From the NCBI RefSeq assembly GCF_003991425.1, contig NZ_CP034346.1, positions 1,587,501 through 1,651,500 on the forward strand: DNA of 64,000 nucleotides. The letters are read 5' to 3'. Shown here piece by piece: positions 62,456 through 64,000 of this stretch. Position numbers and translations under genes: made by a program. Every line of letters begins with the position of its first letter. Positions within the stretch are counted from its first letter, which is position 1. This DNA comes from Paenibacillus lutimineralis (lineage in GTDB: Bacteria > Bacillota > Bacilli > Paenibacillales > Paenibacillaceae). The notes beneath the pieces were generated by a model. That model was not told the DNA's origin. It saw only the letters and a program-made list of their open reading frames with translations, and ran no database searches.

Positions 62456-64000
62456 TTTCCTGCTGCAGCATGATCTGCTGCGCAGCGCTGGCCGTGGTCC
62501 AGAGCAGACGGCACTCCGCTATATGGGCCGGAATATGAGCTATCGAGTGCTTCTGGAGAAGAGCCTTCTTCTCTCTGACGCGATGATCGTGTTGGGCATT
62601 CAGCCCGGGGAGACCGCTGCCCTCTGTTTGGAAAAATCGCCGCAGGCGGTAATCGCCATGTATGCAATGCTATTTTCCGGAGGAGTCTATATTCCGCTGG
62701 ACACGGCTTATTCCCCTGTACATCGAGTCTTGACCATTGTGGAACAGAGTGGCACGCGTTTTCTGCTTACCACTTCGTCCACACTGGAAAAATTGTGGAA
62801 TGGTGCAGAAGAACGGCACCGGCAGATGCTTAAAGGGCTCCACATTCTTGTGCTTGAGCAGGACGAAGCAAGGAGGGAGGGGGACGACTCCGCTTGTATA
62901 ACGATGGAGCTAGAGGGAGTCAATCACCATCGACCTCAAGCCGGTCAGTCTCCGCGCTACTTATACCGAAGCCGTAAGGAAGTTGTGAGTGACGATGTCG
63001 CTTATATTCTTTACACCTCCGGCTCAACGGGGATACCCAAAGGGGTAATGATCACCCACTTGAACGCCAGAACCTTTATCGAATGGTGCCATGCGTACTT
63101 CAAGCCGGAGCCGCAGGATATTTTTGCTTCTATTGCTCCTTTTCACTTCGATTTGTCAGTCTTCGATCTCTTCGTGCCGCTATCCATCGGGGCGTCGCTG
63201 GTGATCCTTCCAACGGATGTTGTCCAAAATCCTGGACGTTTCACCGCTGCCGTCAAGGAAGAAGAGATCAATTGGGTGTATTCGGTGCCATCCCTGTGGA
63301 CAGGCGTGATTAAGTACGCCAGATTGGCGCCGGGCGAGCTTACCTCGCTTCGCAAGGTGTTGTTCGCGGGGGAGGTTTTTCAGCCGAAATACTTGAGAAC
63401 TGCCATGGAGCTGCTGCCGAATGCCTCCTTTTACAATCTGTATGGATTAATTGAAACCAATGTCTGCACTTGTTATGAGGTAAGCCGGGCCGAAGCGGCG
63501 TGCGAGCAGCCTCTGCCGATCGGTTACGCCTGCGCGAATACCGAGGTTGTTGCTTTGAATGAGGATGGGCGTATAGCCATTGCAGGAGAAGAAGGCGAGC
63601 TGTGCGTAAGGGGTTCGATTGTGATGAAAGGCTATTATCGCAACCGTGCGCTAACCGCCGCAAGCTTTGTTGAACATCCCTCCTTTCCGGAAACCGGAAT
63701 CATGCTGTACCGCACTGGCGATATCGTCAGAATCAACAACGAAGGAGCCCTTGTCCTGATCGGCCGCAAGGATTTTCTTGTCAAGCGCTCCGGATTTCGG
63801 ATAGAGCTGCCCGAAATTGAACGGGTACTCCATGGCATGGAGGAAGTTGCGGCTGCTGCCGTTATGGATATCCGCGGGAAGGACGGCGAGGTGCTGCTAT
63901 GCACCGCGTTGGTGCCAAAGCAGCAGGGCCGGCTTACGGTGCTTGGAGTCAAACAGGTTGTTGGGACGATCCTGCCCCATTACATGATTCCGGATCTGGT
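62448..64000 (+). CDS. Amino-acid adenylating enzyme (A domain), 3' partial
   Basis: 517 residues before the right edge, frame open throughout. A-domain motifs: YILYTSGSTGIPKGV (A3), FHFDLSVFDL (A4), NLYGLIETN (A5), YRTGDIV (A7) and GRKDFLVKRSGFRIEL (A8). Reading the ten specificity positions by eye against PheA gives D-L-F-S-L-A-L-V-C, plus the expected Lys. It resembles, as I recall, the prolyl-AMP ligases of the PltF/RedM type (DLLYLALVCK) more than modular NRPS proline codes. Asp235 for the amino group is present. It probably loads an amino acid, perhaps proline, onto the ACP at 57201. The start ATG overlaps the dehydrogenase stop by 8 nt. Whether more domains follow is not visible. Confidence 0.85.
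   Translation, partial: MVDFLLQHDLLRSAGRGPEQTALRYMGRNMSYRVLLEKSLLLSDAMIVLGIQPGETAALCLEKSPQAVIAMYAMLFSGGVYIPLDTAYSPVHRVLTIVEQSGTRFLLTTSSTLEKLWNGAEERHRQMLKGLHILVLEQDEARREGDDSACITMELEGVNHHRPQAGQSPRYLYRSRKEVVSDDVAYILYTSGSTGIPKGVMITHLNARTFIEWCHAYFKPEPQDIFASIAPFHFDLSVFDLFVPLSIGASLVILPTDVVQNPGRFTAAVKEEEINWVYSVPSLWTGVIKYARLAPGELTSLRKVLFAGEVFQPKYLRTAMELLPNASFYNLYGLIETNVCTCYEVSRAEAACEQPLPIGYACANTEVVALNEDGRIAIAGEEGELCVRGSIVMKGYYRNRALTAASFVEHPSFPETGIMLYRTGDIVRINNEGALVLIGRKDFLVKRSGFRIELPEIERVLHGMEEVAAAAVMDIRGKDGEVLLCTALVPKQQGRLTVLGVKQVVGTILPHYMIPDL

Overview
The window lies inside a large trans-acyltransferase (trans-AT) polyketide biosynthetic cluster. All 24 genes I can support are on the + strand. Gene content resembling the Bacillus bacillaene (pks/bae) system, strong AGGAGG-type ribosome binding sites and a balanced base composition suggest a Firmicute, most likely Paenibacillaceae; that placement is inference. 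No rRNA, tRNA, mobile element, CRISPR array, regulator or exporter was seen, and no gene-free stretch exceeds 141 bases. The cluster continues beyond both window edges.

Region 1 (1-46142) is the PKS assembly line: the 3' end of one PKS gene, then seven more (592-7011, 7008-9206, 9258-21482, 21479-25213, 25214-34486, 34540-43521, 43518-46142). No AT domain is embedded in them. In order they read ..KS | DH-ACP-KR-KS-ECH2-ACP | ACP-KS | linker-DH-KR-ACP-KS-DH-KR-ACP-KS-DH-KR | ACP-KS-DH | KR-ACP-KS-psiDH-KR-ACP-KS-psiDH | KR-ACP-KS-DH-KR-ACP-KS | ACP-hydrolase-methyltransferase. Almost every protein boundary falls inside a module. The inferred chain pattern is an enoyl unit, a beta-branched unit, several enoyl units, hydroxylated units, and a final unreduced module with a thioesterase-like hydrolase and a C-terminal methyltransferase.

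Region 2 (46143-46283) is the one clear transcriptional boundary: a sigma-A-like promoter whose -10 element overlaps a perfect 15-bp palindrome, a candidate operator.

Region 3 (46284-54778) holds the trans-acting partners: a PksB-like metallohydrolase, an acyl hydrolase-AT-ER tridomain protein, the HMG-synthase beta-branching cassette (AcpK-type ACP, decarboxylating KS, HMGS, ECH1) and a phosphopantetheinyl transferase. A stand-alone ECH2 is absent; that activity is fused into the PKS at 5721-6460, where the beta-branch should be made.

Region 4 (54835-64000) is less usual: a flavodoxin, both ETF subunits, a second free ACP, a KASIII-like enzyme, an unrecognised 346-aa protein, an acyl-CoA/ACP ligase, an acyl-CoA-dehydrogenase-like flavoenzyme and an amino-acid adenylating enzyme cut by the window end. 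ACP plus dehydrogenase plus adenylating enzyme matches the prolyl-ACP to pyrrolyl-ACP logic of PltL/PltE/PltF, here apparently with its own electron-transfer proteins. I infer that this block makes a special acyl unit, possibly pyrroline- or pyrrole-derived.
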